Part shown: positions 7,770-16,624 of the stretch, in pieces
Layout: each line of letters begins with the position of its first letter
How positions within the stretch are numbered: the first letter of the stretch is position 1
NCBI RefSeq assembly: GCF_014651635.1
Contig: NZ_BMXG01000015.1
Span: forward strand, 41,375-105,374
DNA length: 64,000 nucleotides
Origin: Cerasicoccus arenae
GTDB lineage: Bacteria > Verrucomicrobiota > Verrucomicrobiia > Opitutales > Cerasicoccaceae
Direction of reading: 5' to 3'
Program-made: the position numbers and the translations under genes
The notes under the pieces: model-generated
Told to the model about the DNA's origin: nothing
What the model saw: the letters and a program-made list of their open reading frames with translations, nothing else
Database searches by the model: none

Positions 7770-9155
7770 ATGGATGCAACATTGGGCATAGTCGTATTCG
7801 TAATCGGTCTCATTATTGGGGCGGGTGTCGCGTGGGTGGTGATGAGCAAGGGCTTCAAGGCTGCTCGTGAGCTTGGCCAGGCCGAGGCTGGGACTCAGCT
7901 CGCGCTTGCCCAGCAGCAGAGCGAACAACATGCCGCCCGAGCTGATGCACTGGAAAAAGAACTCGCGGTACGAACTCAGACTGCTAACGAAAGCGCTTTG
8001 CGTTTGCGCGAGGCCGAGACTCGGCGAGAGCAGGAGCGCCAGTCTGCCGAAGAAAAAATACGGCTGATCGACGAAGCCCAGATCAAGCTTCTTGATGCCT
8101 TTAAGGGCCTTTCGGCCGATGCCCTCCGTGCCAACAACGACGAATTCCTTAAGCAAGCAAAGCAAAATCTGGAGCGTTATCAGGAAGGGGCTAAGGGCGA
8201 TCTCGAACAACGTCAGACCTCGATCAAGCAGCTCGTTTCACCACTTCGGGAATCTCTGGACAAGGTTCAGGAGAAGATTACCTCGCTTGAAAAGGCGCGC
8301 GAGGGGGCTTATCAGGGCATGAACGAGCAGATCAAGGGTATGCTTGTCACCCAGCGTTCCTTGGAGTCTGAGACGGCTAATTTAGTCCGTGCTCTCCGTG
8401 CCCCGCAGGTCCGTGGACGATGGGGGGAAATGCAGCTGCGACGCACCGTCGAGGTTGCTGGTATGCTGAACTATTGTGACTTTTTTGAGCAAGAAAACGT
8501 GACCACTGATGAAGGGCGCTTGCGGCCCGATATGATCATCCGCCTACCCAACGGGCGCCAGATGATCGTCGACGCCAAGGCTCCGCTCGAAGGCTACCTC
8601 AACGCGCTTAATTGCACCGATGTGGACGAGCAAAAGCTTCGTTTGGCAGACCATGCACGCCAAGTGCGCGATCATTTGAAGAAACTCGGCGAAAAACGCT
8701 ACTGGAGCCAGTTTGAAGCAACGCCGGAGTTCGTGGTCCTTTTTCTACCAGGCGAGGCCTTTTTCAGTGCAGCGTTGGAGCAGGACCCAACGCTGATCGA
8801 ATTTGGCTCAGACAACCGCGTGATTCTCGCGACACCTACGACCCTCATTGCACTGCTCAAGGCTGTGGCCTATGGCTGGCGACAGGAGGAGATTGCCAAG
8901 GAGGCCAAGAAGATCAGTGAACTTGGGGCCGAGCTCTACGACCGCATCGCGACCATGGCCGGGCATTTTGATAAAATACGCCGTGGCCTCGATAACGCTA
9001 CCAGCGCCTACAATGGTGCGGTCTCATCCTTTGAAAGCCGTGTGCTGGTTTCTGCGCGCCGCTTTAAGGATATGCACGCAACCTCCTCCCCTGCGCTCCC
9101 TAACGCTCAGGAGGCCAATACCCAGCTCAAGCAATCGCCGACGGTGGAGGACTGA
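7770..9155 (+). CDS. rmuC: DNA recombination protein RmuC
   Basis: A 461-residue RmuC protein, which limits DNA inversion at short inverted repeats and has a predicted restriction-like nuclease domain. Seen in order: an N-terminal membrane anchor ([20 protein letters not shown]), a long coiled coil of Glu/Arg/Ala-rich heptads (about residues 30-200), and the conserved core [23 protein letters not shown], then [20 protein letters not shown] in which Asp and the D-x-K belong to the PD-(D/E)xK active site, and [16 protein letters not shown]. Length is normal. It stands alone, divergent from the binding-protein gene by 64 bases. Confidence 0.95.
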   Translation: MDATLGIVVFVIGLIIGAGVAWVVMSKGFKAARELGQAEAGTQLALAQQQSEQHAARADALEKELAVRTQTANESALRLREAETRREQERQSAEEKIRLIDEAQIKLLDAFKGLSADALRANNDEFLKQAKQNLERYQEGAKGDLEQRQTSIKQLVSPLRESLDKVQEKITSLEKAREGAYQGMNEQIKGMLVTQRSLESETANLVRALRAPQVRGRWGEMQLRRTVEVAGMLNYCDFFEQENVTTDEGRLRPDMIIRLPNGRQMIVDAKAPLEGYLNALNCTDVDEQKLRLADHARQVRDHLKKLGEKRYWSQFEATPEFVVLFLPGEAFFSAALEQDPTLIEFGSDNRVILATPTTLIALLKAVAYGWRQEEIAKEAKKISELGAELYDRIATMAGHFDKIRRGLDNATSAYNGAVSSFESRVLVSARRFKDMHATSSPALPNAQEANTQLKQSPTVED

Positions 9156-9211
9156 TATTGCCCGCATTTTCGTTTTGCCTTTTGTCTCGATCATTTTGAA
9201 TTCTTCCTGCC

Positions 9212-10177
9212 ATGCCCGCATTCGATTATCCGCTTGAGAAACTAAAAACTTACATGGGGCAAAGCCCATGCCCGGCTGATTTTGACGTCTACTGGACGGA
9301 GGCACTCGAAGAGATGAAGGCAGTGGACGCCCAACCAGAACGCGTTGCTGCGAGCTTTTCGACGGCCTTTGCCGACTGCTACGAGTTTTACTTCGCTGGT
9401 GTTGGCGGTGCCCGAGTGCATGCCAAACTTGTTGTACCCAAGAGCGTTCCCAAGGGGGGCTGCCCGGCCATCGTGCAGTTTCACGGCTATAGTGGTAGCA
9501 GCACCGAATGGTCTGGCCTGCTGACGATGGCGGCTTCTGGATTTGTCATGGCTGCGCTGGATTGCCGGGGCCAAGCGGGTGAGTCGCAGGAAATCGTTTC
9601 CGCAAACCTTAGCACATTCAAGGGACACATCATCCGCGGGTTACGCAATGGTCCGAAGCACTTGGCCTTTCGTTCGATTTTTCTCGATGCGGCGCAACTC
9701 GCTGGGCTAGTCATGGACATGCCCGAAGTTGACGCCACCCGTGTGGCGTCTCAGGGAGGCAGTCAGGGGGGGGCGCTTTCACTGGCTTGCGCAGCACTTG
9801 AGCCGCGTATTGCGAAGGTGGTTGCACAATACCCATTTTTGTCGGACTACTATCGCGTTTGGCAGATGGACCTCGCGGAGAATGCCTACGATGAACTTCG
9901 CGCATTTTTCCGTCAGGTCGATCCTCTTCACGAGAAGGAGGAAGAAACGTTTAACACGCTTGGCTACATCGATGTAAAGAATCTGGCACCGCGCATTAAG
10001 GGCAATACACTGATGGCTATTACTTTGATGGATAAAATCTGCCCGCCATCCACGCAGTTTGCAGCTTACAACAACATCCACGCCCCCAAGCGCCATATTA
10101 TATACTACGACTACGGCCACGAGGGACTTCCGAACTGGTCAGACCACGCCTACGATTTCTATCGAGACTGGATGTAG
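9212..10177 (+). CDS. Acetyl xylan esterase / cephalosporin-C deacetylase (CE7)
   Basis: A 321-residue alpha/beta hydrolase of carbohydrate esterase family 7, which removes acetyl groups from xylo-oligosaccharides and related molecules. Family marks are present: the RGQ motif (DCRGQAGES), the nucleophile elbow GGSQGGALSL with Ser about residue 184, an Asp in MDKICPPSTQF and the His in YGHEGLP, giving the catalytic triad. No signal peptide, consistent with the usual cytoplasmic CE7 enzymes. A G8 run (9766-9773) sits directly after the catalytic-serine codon region, coding the two glycines of the elbow. A short GGTGT/ACACC hairpin followed by a T-run (10189-10215) may end the transcript. Confidence 0.92.
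   Translation: MPAFDYPLEKLKTYMGQSPCPADFDVYWTEALEEMKAVDAQPERVAASFSTAFADCYEFYFAGVGGARVHAKLVVPKSVPKGGCPAIVQFHGYSGSSTEWSGLLTMAASGFVMAALDCRGQAGESQEIVSANLSTFKGHIIRGLRNGPKHLAFRSIFLDAAQLAGLVMDMPEVDATRVASQGGSQGGALSLACAALEPRIAKVVAQYPFLSDYYRVWQMDLAENAYDELRAFFRQVDPLHEKEEETFNTLGYIDVKNLAPRIKGNTLMAITLMDKICPPSTQFAAYNNIHAPKRHIIYYDYGHEGLPNWSDHAYDFYRDWM
9766..9773. repeat. G8 homopolymer at the esterase nucleophile elbow
   Basis: Eight G residues encode Gly-Gly just after Ser-Gln of the GGSQGG elbow in the CE7 esterase. A one-base slip would shift the frame right after the active-site serine and abolish the enzyme. Confidence 0.85.
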
Positions 10178-10302
10178 GTGGTTTTTTCGGTGTATGGAAC
10201 ACCACGATTGTTTTTCACTCTTGGTCGCGAAGCATTCACTAGACCTTGGTGCTGACTTTTTTTGTGTAACTCCGAGGCTAGCACGATTCTGAGCCTACTG
10301 GC

Positions 10303-11043
10303 TCAATGTCCGGTAATAGGCTTGATGCCGCCGAAGGCTGCGAAGCAGGAATTTTTGTGGAGGATGTCGACAGGGCGAAAGCCGACACGGTGCATCAGTT
10401 CGATCTGATAAGTTACGGAGCGAGGGGAGTCCTCGCGGTCAATGTATGAAAAGACCTTCTTTGCGTAGTCTGCGCCACCAAGTCCTGTAAGGTATTCGCC
10501 GTAGCGTCGCCACATCAGCAAGTGTACTTGCTCGGATTCATGGGCGACCAAGTCAGTGATCCAAAATGAACCGCCGGGCCGCAACAGGCTAAAGATCATG
10601 GCAAAAGCAGCCTCCCAATCGGCATCGTCGCGCAGGTGATGCATGACCGCTGCTGCGATAACTACATCGAAGGTGGCCGTCGGGAAGGCAATGTCGCGGA
10701 AGTCGCCTTGGTAAACACGTACGACGCCATCGTTCTCGGCTTTCAAGCGCTCTTCCGCGCGTTCCAACATGGGCAAACTGAGGTCGCAAATGTCGCAATC
10801 GAAGTCCTCGCCGTATTCTCGCCGCAGTTTGATGGTGTTGTTTGCCGCGCCACATCCGATGTCGAGCACTCGCCGGATAGTTGGCGTTGCTGCGATTGCT
10901 GCTTGAGTGATGAGGTCCATCGCCAGTGGGGCATCAATGGTCGCCGCCTGACCAGTTTCGAGATTCGAAAATCGCTCAACATCGGCGTCAAAGCGCCCGC
11001 GGATTTCATCAATGGTGGACTTTTCGTGTAACGGCGTGGCCAT
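10303..11043 (-). CDS. Class I SAM-dependent methyltransferase
   Basis: A 246-residue methyltransferase. Motif I is VLDIGCGAANNTIKLR, strand 2 ends CDICDLSLPMLERAEERL, motif II region is FDVVIAAAVMHHLRDDADW, and motif III is LLRPGGSFWITDLVAH. The order and spacing are those of the Methyltransf_25/12 group. The N-terminal 50 residues (DEIRGRFDADVERFSNLETG) form a helical cover seen in several small-molecule methyltransferases. It lies downstream of the Imm42-like gene on the same strand (112 bases, containing a C8 run in the coding orientation) and may have its own promoter. Substrate unknown. Confidence 0.85.
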   Translation of the reverse strand: MATPLHEKSTIDEIRGRFDADVERFSNLETGQAATIDAPLAMDLITQAAIAATPTIRRVLDIGCGAANNTIKLRREYGEDFDCDICDLSLPMLERAEERLKAENDGVVRVYQGDFRDIAFPTATFDVVIAAAVMHHLRDDADWEAAFAMIFSLLRPGGSFWITDLVAHESEQVHLLMWRRYGEYLTGLGGADYAKKVFSYIDREDSPRSVTYQIELMHRVGFRPVDILHKNSCFAAFGGIKPITGH

Positions 11044-11140
11044 GGGATTATGTTGTAGTAATTCCCCGAGCGCGTCAACTCATCACGCTGCCTTAGCGTT
11101 GGTCTTCAGACGGTGGAAATCTGGCGAGCTACTGGAAAGA

Positions 11141-11148
11141 GGGGGGGG
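11141..11148. repeat. G8 homopolymer between the methyltransferase and Imm42-like genes
   Basis: Eight G residues, intergenic, about 100 bases upstream of the methyltransferase start codon on the minus strand. Length changes could affect spacing of a promoter, but no promoter could be assigned. Confidence 0.85.
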
Positions 11149-11155
11149 CGGTCAA

Positions 11156-11659
11156 TTACTCATCAGGCGTTTCTATCCAACGTAAAAACGCGCTGACGCT
11201 TTCTTGAAATGCATCGACGCTGACGGTGCCGGATTGAATTTCGTCGCCATCATTGCAGAAGATAATCTGGACCTGTTGTTCGGCGCGTACAATGAAGGAC
11301 TTGGAGCCGTCAAAGGATTCGCCGCCATTGGTCAGGAAGTCATAGCGGTAATCGAAATTGTCGCCCAGGGGGTCATCGATTGGTTCAATGCCTTCGGTAT
11401 AAAGCGCTTGATCAAGGCACTTAAAGGCCATGCGGGCTGTTAGCGAACTGAGCGTGGAATTCGACAGGTTATCGAGCGTGCGTAGCTTCACGCGAAGGAA
11501 ATCTGCCGTTACGTTGAGCATGCACATGGGCTGATTGACATTGCCTAAGGGCAAGCCGTTGACCCAACAACACATGCGTCCAAAGACCCATTGTCGCTTA
11601 CTATCTACCTTGGTTGCATAGGCCTCGATGGCAAATACTTCACGTTTACCAAAATCCAT
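11156..11659 (-). CDS. Imm42-like protein (possible orphan immunity protein)
   Basis: A 167-residue soluble protein without signal peptide or membrane helix. Its start (MDFGKREVFAIEAYATK, then WVFGRMCCWVNGLPLGNV) and its later segment YDFLTNGGESFDGSKSFIVR resemble what I recall of the immunity 42 family, small alpha/beta proteins encoded next to polymorphic toxins. This is family resemblance from memory, not a search result. There is no toxin gene with a secretion or RHS domain nearby; the neighbours are a methyltransferase and PEP carboxykinase. It may be an orphan immunity gene or a member of a broader cytoplasmic family with another role. Confidence 0.5.
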   Translation of the reverse strand: MDFGKREVFAIEAYATKVDSKRQWVFGRMCCWVNGLPLGNVNQPMCMLNVTADFLRVKLRTLDNLSNSTLSSLTARMAFKCLDQALYTEGIEPIDDPLGDNFDYRYDFLTNGGESFDGSKSFIVRAEQQVQIIFCNDGDEIQSGTVSVDAFQESVSAFLRWIETPDE

Positions 11660-11900
11660 GGATTGACTGAATGCGATGCGAGCGGAGTCGTCAATTCATG
11701 CTGTTGAGGTTCTTCTAAAACCGTTATCCCCGCCGCATCCTTTAGGAGGAGGGGGGGAGATTTGAGGAGATACCACAACTTTGGTTTTGATTAGGGTTTC
11801 TAATAGGCGCTAGTAGGGTATTTTTCTAAAGTTAAGGTTGTTTCAAAGGCCCGCTTGATTCAGCATGAAGACTTGGCTTCACCAAACAACAGTTCTTCTA
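11660..11900 (+). other. Leader region before PEP carboxykinase, no gene seen
   Basis: About 240 bases with no convincing gene. It holds a purine-rich stretch with a G7 run (11751-11757) and AT-rich sequence where a promoter for the PEP carboxykinase gene is expected, but no -35/-10 pair fits well enough to call. The frame of the next gene stays open to an ATG at 11865 within this region. Confidence 0.5.
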
Positions 11901-13712
11901 ATGACATCGTCACTCGCAAAATCTGAACCGAAAACAAATCACAAGGCGCTCCTGAAGTGGCTCGATAAAATGGTCGCTATGTGTCAGCCCGATGCGGTGC
12001 ATTGGTGCGACGGTTCGCAGGAAGAGGCGGATGCATTATTTGCCGAGATGATTACCAAGGGCAGCTGCATTAAGCTCAACGAAGAGAAGCGCCCGAACAG
12101 CTATTTGTTCCGCTCCGATCCGCGCGATGTCGCCCGCGTGGAGTCCCGTACCTTTATTTGCTCGCAGAATAAGAACGACGCTGGTCCCACGAATAATTGG
12201 GAAGAGCCGCGTAAGATGCGCCGTAAGATGAAGAACCTCTTCAACGGTTGCATGAAGGGGCGTACGATGTATGTCATCCCTTTCAGCATGGGCCCGATTG
12301 GCGGCTCGATCTCCCAGATCGGCGTGCAAGTGACAGACTCGCCTTACGTGGTGGTCAACATGCGCATTATGGCCCGAGTCGGAGCCGCCGTGTTGGAAAC
12401 CTTGGGCAAAGATGGTTTCTTCGTGCCCTGCCTGCACTCAGTCGGCATGCCGTTGGAGCCCAGTCAGAAGGACGTTGCCTGGCCCTGTGACCCGGATAAC
12501 ACGCATATTGTCCATTTCCCCGAAGAACGCACAATTGTTTCTTATGGCTCTGGTTATGGGGGCAATGCCTTACTTGGCAAAAAGTGTTTCGCGCTCCGCA
12601 TTGCTTCCACCATGGCCCGAGACGAAGGTTGGCTGGCGGAGCACATGCTCATCCTCGGCGTCGAAGAGCCCAGTGGCAAGAAGACCTACGTGACCGCCGC
12701 TTTCCCGAGCGCCTGCGGCAAGACGAATTTTGCGATGCTCATCCCGCCCAAGGAAATGAGCGATTACAAGGTGACCTGCGTCGGCGACGACATTGCTTGG
12801 CTCAAGCCTGGCCCTGATGGACGCGTATATGGCATTAACCCTGAAGCCGGCTTTTTTGGCGTGGCACCAGGCACCTCGCCGGACACCAACCCGAACGCCA
12901 TCGCTTCTTGCTCCAAAGACACGATTTTCACTAACGTCGCGCTGACCGATGATGGTGACATCTGGTGGGAAGGGATGACTAAGGAAAAGCCCAAGCACCT
13001 CATCGATTGGAAGGGTAAGGATTGGACGCCCGCCAGTGATACGCCTGCCGCTCATCCGAACAGCCGCTTTACTGCGCCCGCCGCCAATTGCCCGGCGATT
13101 GACCCAGATTGGGAAAAGCCCGAAGGCGTGCCGATTAAGGCTATCATTTTTGGGGGGCGCCGCATGAAGGACATCCCGCTCGTATTCCAGTCCTTCAACT
13201 GGAGCCACGGTGTCTACTTGGGGGCTACGATGGGCAGCGAGCGCACTGCCGCCGCCGAAGGTAAACAGGGCGAATTACGCCGCGATCCAATGGCCATGCT
13301 GCCATTCTGTGGCTACCACATGGGCGATTATTTCCGCCACTGGTTCAATTTCCAAAAGGGCCTCGACCAGACTCCGCGCATCTTCCACGTCAATTGGTTC
13401 CGTCGCGACGAAGACGGCAACTTCCTCTGGCCCGGCTACAGCGACAATATGCGCGTGCTCAAGTGGATTGTTGATCGCTCCAGTGGCCAAAGCTTCGCCA
13501 AAGAAACGCCACTGGGCTGGATGCCGCACTACGACGATATCGACTGGCGTGGAATCGAGTACAGCGAAGATAAGTTCAAAAAGGCAATGTCCTACGACCG
13601 CCAGCGCACCCGGATGTCCATCCTCCAGCACGAAGAACTCTTCCTTCAACTCTCGGATCACCTGCCGAAGGAACTGATCTTTGAACGCGAACTGCTGATC
13701 TCGCGTCTATAG
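11901..13712 (+). CDS. pckG: Phosphoenolpyruvate carboxykinase (GTP)
   Basis: A GTP-dependent PEP carboxykinase of 603 residues that converts oxaloacetate and GTP to PEP, CO2 and GDP, the entry step of gluconeogenesis. Signatures seen: [14 protein letters not shown] and [13 protein letters not shown] near the N-terminus, [20 protein letters not shown], the kinase-1a P-loop [13 protein letters not shown] containing the reactive cysteine, kinase-2 [11 protein letters not shown], the GTP-binding Phe-rich stretch [19 protein letters not shown], and the final [19 protein letters not shown]. The frame extends to an ATG at 11865, but alignment by eye with known family starts (MTSSL...[11 protein letters not shown]) favours 11901. 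It converges on thyA with only 16 bases between stops. Cytoplasmic. Confidence 0.96.
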   Translation: MTSSLAKSEPKTNHKALLKWLDKMVAMCQPDAVHWCDGSQEEADALFAEMITKGSCIKLNEEKRPNSYLFRSDPRDVARVESRTFICSQNKNDAGPTNNWEEPRKMRRKMKNLFNGCMKGRTMYVIPFSMGPIGGSISQIGVQVTDSPYVVVNMRIMARVGAAVLETLGKDGFFVPCLHSVGMPLEPSQKDVAWPCDPDNTHIVHFPEERTIVSYGSGYGGNALLGKKCFALRIASTMARDEGWLAEHMLILGVEEPSGKKTYVTAAFPSACGKTNFAMLIPPKEMSDYKVTCVGDDIAWLKPGPDGRVYGINPEAGFFGVAPGTSPDTNPNAIASCSKDTIFTNVALTDDGDIWWEGMTKEKPKHLIDWKGKDWTPASDTPAAHPNSRFTAPAANCPAIDPDWEKPEGVPIKAIIFGGRRMKDIPLVFQSFNWSHGVYLGATMGSERTAAAEGKQGELRRDPMAMLPFCGYHMGDYFRHWFNFQKGLDQTPRIFHVNWFRRDEDGNFLWPGYSDNMRVLKWIVDRSSGQSFAKETPLGWMPHYDDIDWRGIEYSEDKFKKAMSYDRQRTRMSILQHEELFLQLSDHLPKELIFERELLISRL

Positions 13713-13728
13713 GCAGCGACATGCTGCC
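13712..13728. terminator. Hairpin between convergent pckG and thyA
   Basis: GGCAGC and GCTGCC form a 6-bp stem with a 5-base loop exactly in the gap between the two converging stop codons. There is no T-run on either side, so it is at best a weak shared terminator or a pause site. Confidence 0.4.
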
Positions 13729-14565
13729 CTAGATGGCGATGGGGGCTTTGATGCCGGGCATGGGAGCGTAGTTGATAAGCTCAACGTCGTCGTAGTCGAA
13801 GTCTTCTAGGCGAGTGATGGCCGAGTTGAGTTTGACTTGGGGTAGGGGGCGCGGCTCGCGGGTGAGCTGCTTTTCGACTTGGGCAAAGTGGTTGCTGTAG
13901 ATGTGGAGGTCGCCGAAGGTGTGGATGAACTCCTTGGGTCGCAGGCCGACGACTTGTGCCACCATGCAGGTGAGCAGGGCATAGGAGGCGATGTTGAACG
14001 GCACGCCGAGGAAGAGGTCCGCGCTGCGCTGATAGAGTTGGCAGGACAGACCGCCGTCTTCGGAGACATAAAACTGGAAAAGCGCGTGGCAGGGCGGCAG
14101 CGCCATTTTGCCTTCACGGGCATTATCGCGGGGTGGGCGGGTTTCATCCGGTAGATCAGCGGGGTTCCACGCACTAACAATGTGGCGGCGGCTCTGGGGC
14201 TTGTTGCGCAGGCCGTTGACAAGCTCGTCTAGCTGGTTGATGCGTCGGCCATCAGCGGTTTGCCAGTCCGTCCATTGGGCACCATAGACGCGGCCAAGGC
14301 TACCGTTTTCGTCCGCCCATTCATCCCAGATCGATACGCCGCGTTCCTGAAGCCATTTGACATTGGTTTCGCCGCGCAGGAACCAAAGCAGCTCATAAAC
14401 GACGGATTTCCAATGCACCTTTTTAGTCGTCAACAGCGGGAATCCGGGTGCCAACGAATACCGCGCCTGTGCGCCAAAAACGGACCGCGTGCCGACGCCG
14501 GTACGGTCGCCGCGGTTTTCGCCGTTCTCCATTACGTGCCGCAGTAGGTCGAGATATGCCTTCAT
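13729..14565 (-). CDS. thyA: Thymidylate synthase
   Basis: A 278-residue folate-dependent thymidylate synthase making dTMP from dUMP with methylene-tetrahydrofolate. Seen: the [18 protein letters not shown] start, [25 protein letters not shown], the [12 protein letters not shown] phosphate-binding arginines, the catalytic Cys at about residue 159 in [12 protein letters not shown], and the dUMP-binding [20 protein letters not shown] and [12 protein letters not shown]. Between the arginine motif and the cysteine is a charged insertion ([15 protein letters not shown]) slightly longer than in E. coli. No dihydrofolate reductase gene lies next to it in this window. Confidence 0.97.
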   Translation of the reverse strand: MKAYLDLLRHVMENGENRGDRTGVGTRSVFGAQARYSLAPGFPLLTTKKVHWKSVVYELLWFLRGETNVKWLQERGVSIWDEWADENGSLGRVYGAQWTDWQTADGRRINQLDELVNGLRNKPQSRRHIVSAWNPADLPDETRPPRDNAREGKMALPPCHALFQFYVSEDGGLSCQLYQRSADLFLGVPFNIASYALLTCMVAQVVGLRPKEFIHTFGDLHIYSNHFAQVEKQLTREPRPLPQVKLNSAITRLEDFDYDDVELINYAPMPGIKAPIAI

Positions 14566-14638
14566 ACGCTGCGACTATTTCGCTGAGGCAGGGCGGAGTC
14601 AAGCGAGAGGGGAAAGGGGCAGGGAGATGTTTCTTATG

Positions 14639-14687
14639 AGAGCCACGAGGCTCTACTGGCCGCTGGAAGCCGTTGTGCCGTTTCCAG
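14639..14687 (+). other. Two adjacent hairpins upstream of the secreted unknown protein
   Basis: AGAGCC/GGCTCT (14639-14644 with 14649-14654, 4-base loop) is followed at once by CTGGAAGC pairing with GTTTCCAG (14663-14670 with 14680-14687, one G-T pair, 9-base loop). The sequence TTTCCAGC then recurs at 14701-14708. The block lies 50-100 bases before the start of the next plus-strand gene, so it could be a structured leader, a small RNA, or the end of a divergent transcript. No known riboswitch class is recognised. Confidence 0.4.
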
Positions 14688-14738
14688 CAATAGAAAATGA
14701 TTTCCAGCTCGGCTGCGATGTGATACATTATTAGTCTA

Positions 14739-15449
14739 ATGAAATTTCCCCGGACCAGCTTTGCCTTGATTGCCCTCGCCACCTTTTCCCTAGTGACGTT
14801 GGATGCTACGCCGCGTCGCCTATCCAATCTGGGCGGCACTAATAACCTGACTGACAAGAAGTTCGACACGGGCGATTTTTCAAATCCTCGATCAGATGAG
14901 ATGTTCGGTGCAGGCAGTGACCGTATTAAGTTTGGGGAATGGCACGGGACATACTCTACTTTGGGTGATAAGAAGGTGAACTCGCTTAAGCAGCGGGGAG
15001 GTAAGGAGTTTTCAACGAAGGATGTCGAATTCGACACGGTTGAACGGCAGGAGGCGCATATATCCTTGGATTCCGATAAGCGTAAGATGGCCAGTGTGCA
15101 GAATTGGAACCGGGTTCGTGATAATGTGATGTCACACAAGTTCAGTGGGACTGAACTCAACACGCCGGATGCCCGCAAATTTTCTGAAATGGTCGATGAA
15201 GTGTCTTTGAGGGATGTTAACCGCTATCAATTTTGGCAGAATAAGACTGACGATGGCATTCCAGTGCAGGTGGCCGGTAGCAACAGTGGCCCGCAACTTA
15301 GTGATGAGCAGCGCCGTGTGATGGCCCGGATACAAGGTTCAGAAAGCACAGTAACGGATTATAAAGAGCAAGGTGCTCAGAATATTAATCAAACAAGCTC
15401 GTTTAAAAAGTCAGAACCGAGCTTTATTGAGTCATTGTTTGATTGGTAG
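14739..15449 (+). CDS. Secreted protein of unknown family
   Basis: A 236-residue protein with a signal peptide (MKFPRTSFALIALATFSLVTLDA, cleavage likely near residue 23). The mature protein is highly polar, rich in Lys, Asp, Ser and Asn, with no cysteine and no hydrophobic core pattern, so it may be largely disordered or coiled-coil. Segments such as LGGTNNLTDKKFDTGDF and SDKRKMASVQNWNRVRD look like extended charged helices. It ends in the hydrophobic SFIESLFDW. I recognise no family. It stands alone, with a structured leader upstream and a terminator right after the stop. Confidence 0.75.
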   Translation: MKFPRTSFALIALATFSLVTLDATPRRLSNLGGTNNLTDKKFDTGDFSNPRSDEMFGAGSDRIKFGEWHGTYSTLGDKKVNSLKQRGGKEFSTKDVEFDTVERQEAHISLDSDKRKMASVQNWNRVRDNVMSHKFSGTELNTPDARKFSEMVDEVSLRDVNRYQFWQNKTDDGIPVQVAGSNSGPQLSDEQRRVMARIQGSESTVTDYKEQGAQNINQTSSFKKSEPSFIESLFDW

Positions 15450-15450
15450 G

Positions 15451-15492
15451 CCAGGTAGAGGGCGATTCGCCTCATGCTGGCAACTTTTTTTC
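15451..15492 (+). terminator. Intrinsic terminator after the secreted unknown protein
   Basis: An outer stem CCAG/CTGG and an inner stem GGCG/CGCC (with short internal loops) are followed after CAAC by eight T residues (15485-15492). It begins two bases after the stop codon. Confidence 0.65.
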
Positions 15493-15745
15493 AAGAGGCT
15501 TTTGAGTCGGTTTCGTGAGATTTTCAGTGAAAAAATCACTCGAAATGACCTGAGGTAAGAAGGCTAATCCTTTGATAGACAGGCTTTGAGGGCATTTTTG
15601 AATCAGCATTGGTCGTGCAGCATAGCTAATGCTCGGGACAACAAAACCTTATGAATTTGCGCTAATGGCGGAAAGTCCATTTTTACGTTCATTTTGGGGT
15701 TGATTAGAAAAACGAATCATCCTTCACTGCTCTACTTTCTTGCTC

Positions 15746-15937
15746 ATGGCTGACACGAATACGCATCGGAAATCTTTTCTGCAGGCACTAGCTGCGATCG
15801 CGGCAGGCGTCCTGCTCTTGCCCCGTAAATCGGGGGCTGCCCCTGCGCGTGAATTAGCGTCGGCTGAATCCGAACGCGCGAACTTCCCAGTGGAAGTACG
15901 CAAAGCGCCACGCGCCATTGAGCGCGTAAGTCGCTAA
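15746..15937 (+). CDS. Small signal-peptide protein leading the respiratory operon
   Basis: A 63-residue protein with an export signal (HRKSFLQALAAIAAGVLLLP, resembling a twin-arginine or Sec signal but with only one Arg before Lys) and an exported remainder of about 30 residues, charged and ending NFPVEVRKAPRAIERVSR. I start at the ATG at 15746; the frame also allows a TTG at 15740. It lies 33 bases before actA on the same strand, so it is probably the first gene of the operon, or a leader peptide-like partner of the complex. Function unknown. Confidence 0.6.
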   Translation: MADTNTHRKSFLQALAAIAAGVLLLPRKSGAAPARELASAESERANFPVEVRKAPRAIERVSR

Positions 15938-15970
15938 CCTGCGGTTGTAACGCAGATTTCGGTTCGAACG

Positions 15971-16624
15971 ATGGCTAATATTTTTCCCAAATGGAGCAAC
16001 ACTGCGCCGATCAAAATTTTGATCTGTTTGGCGCTCACAGTCGGCACTGTAGTCGCAGGAGTTACTTACTGGGCCACGCCCAAATATTTGCGCGTTGGCT
16101 ACCAGCCGATACAGCCCGTTGCTTTTGAGCACTCGCTGCACGTTGACCAACTGGGCATGGATTGTCTCTATTGTCACACTTTTGTGGACCGCTCGGAGCA
16201 CTCAAATGTTCCCGCCGCTTCCACTTGTATGAATTGCCATAGTATGGTGAAGAGCGACAGCCCGAAACTTGCGCCGATTCGCAACAGTTACGAATCTGGT
16301 GAGCCAGTGCCATGGGTGAAGATTCATCGCACTCCAGACTACGTATATTTTAATCACTCGGTGCACATTAACCGAGGCGTCTCTTGCGTCCACTGCCACG
16401 GTCAAGTCAATGAAATGGAGGAGGTTTACCACGCGAAACCGCTTTCCATGGCTTTCTGTTTGGAGTGTCACCGCAATCCTGAAAACTTCATTCGACCTAT
16501 CGATGAAGTGACGAACCTTAATTTCCGCTACGATAGCCGTGAGGAACAGATCGAGCAGGGCACGAAATTCGTGCACGATTGGAAAGTAAACCCACCGCAA
16601 AGCTGTTCCGGGTGCCACCGATGA
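15971..16624 (+). CDS. actA: Alternative complex III subunit A, pentaheme cytochrome c
   Basis: A 217-residue membrane-anchored cytochrome with an N-terminal helix (IKILICLALTVGTVVAGVTYW) and five CxxCH haem sites: CLYCH, CMNCH, CVHCH, CLECH and CSGCH. This count and order match ActA of alternative complex III, which passes electrons from the quinol-oxidising core to the periplasmic cytochrome. The multiple His residues between the motifs (HSLHVDQ, HSVHINRG) supply the second haem ligands. The stop codon overlaps the actB start by 4 bases (ATGA). First of the actABCDEF set. Confidence 0.93.
   Translation: MANIFPKWSNTAPIKILICLALTVGTVVAGVTYWATPKYLRVGYQPIQPVAFEHSLHVDQLGMDCLYCHTFVDRSEHSNVPAASTCMNCHSMVKSDSPKLAPIRNSYESGEPVPWVKIHRTPDYVYFNHSVHINRGVSCVHCHGQVNEMEEVYHAKPLSMAFCLECHRNPENFIRPIDEVTNLNFRYDSREEQIEQGTKFVHDWKVNPPQSCSGCHR

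Noticed and set aside
12570..13208. 212-codon minus-strand open frame inside pckG
   Set aside because: Antisense shadow of a highly conserved enzyme; no independent signal.
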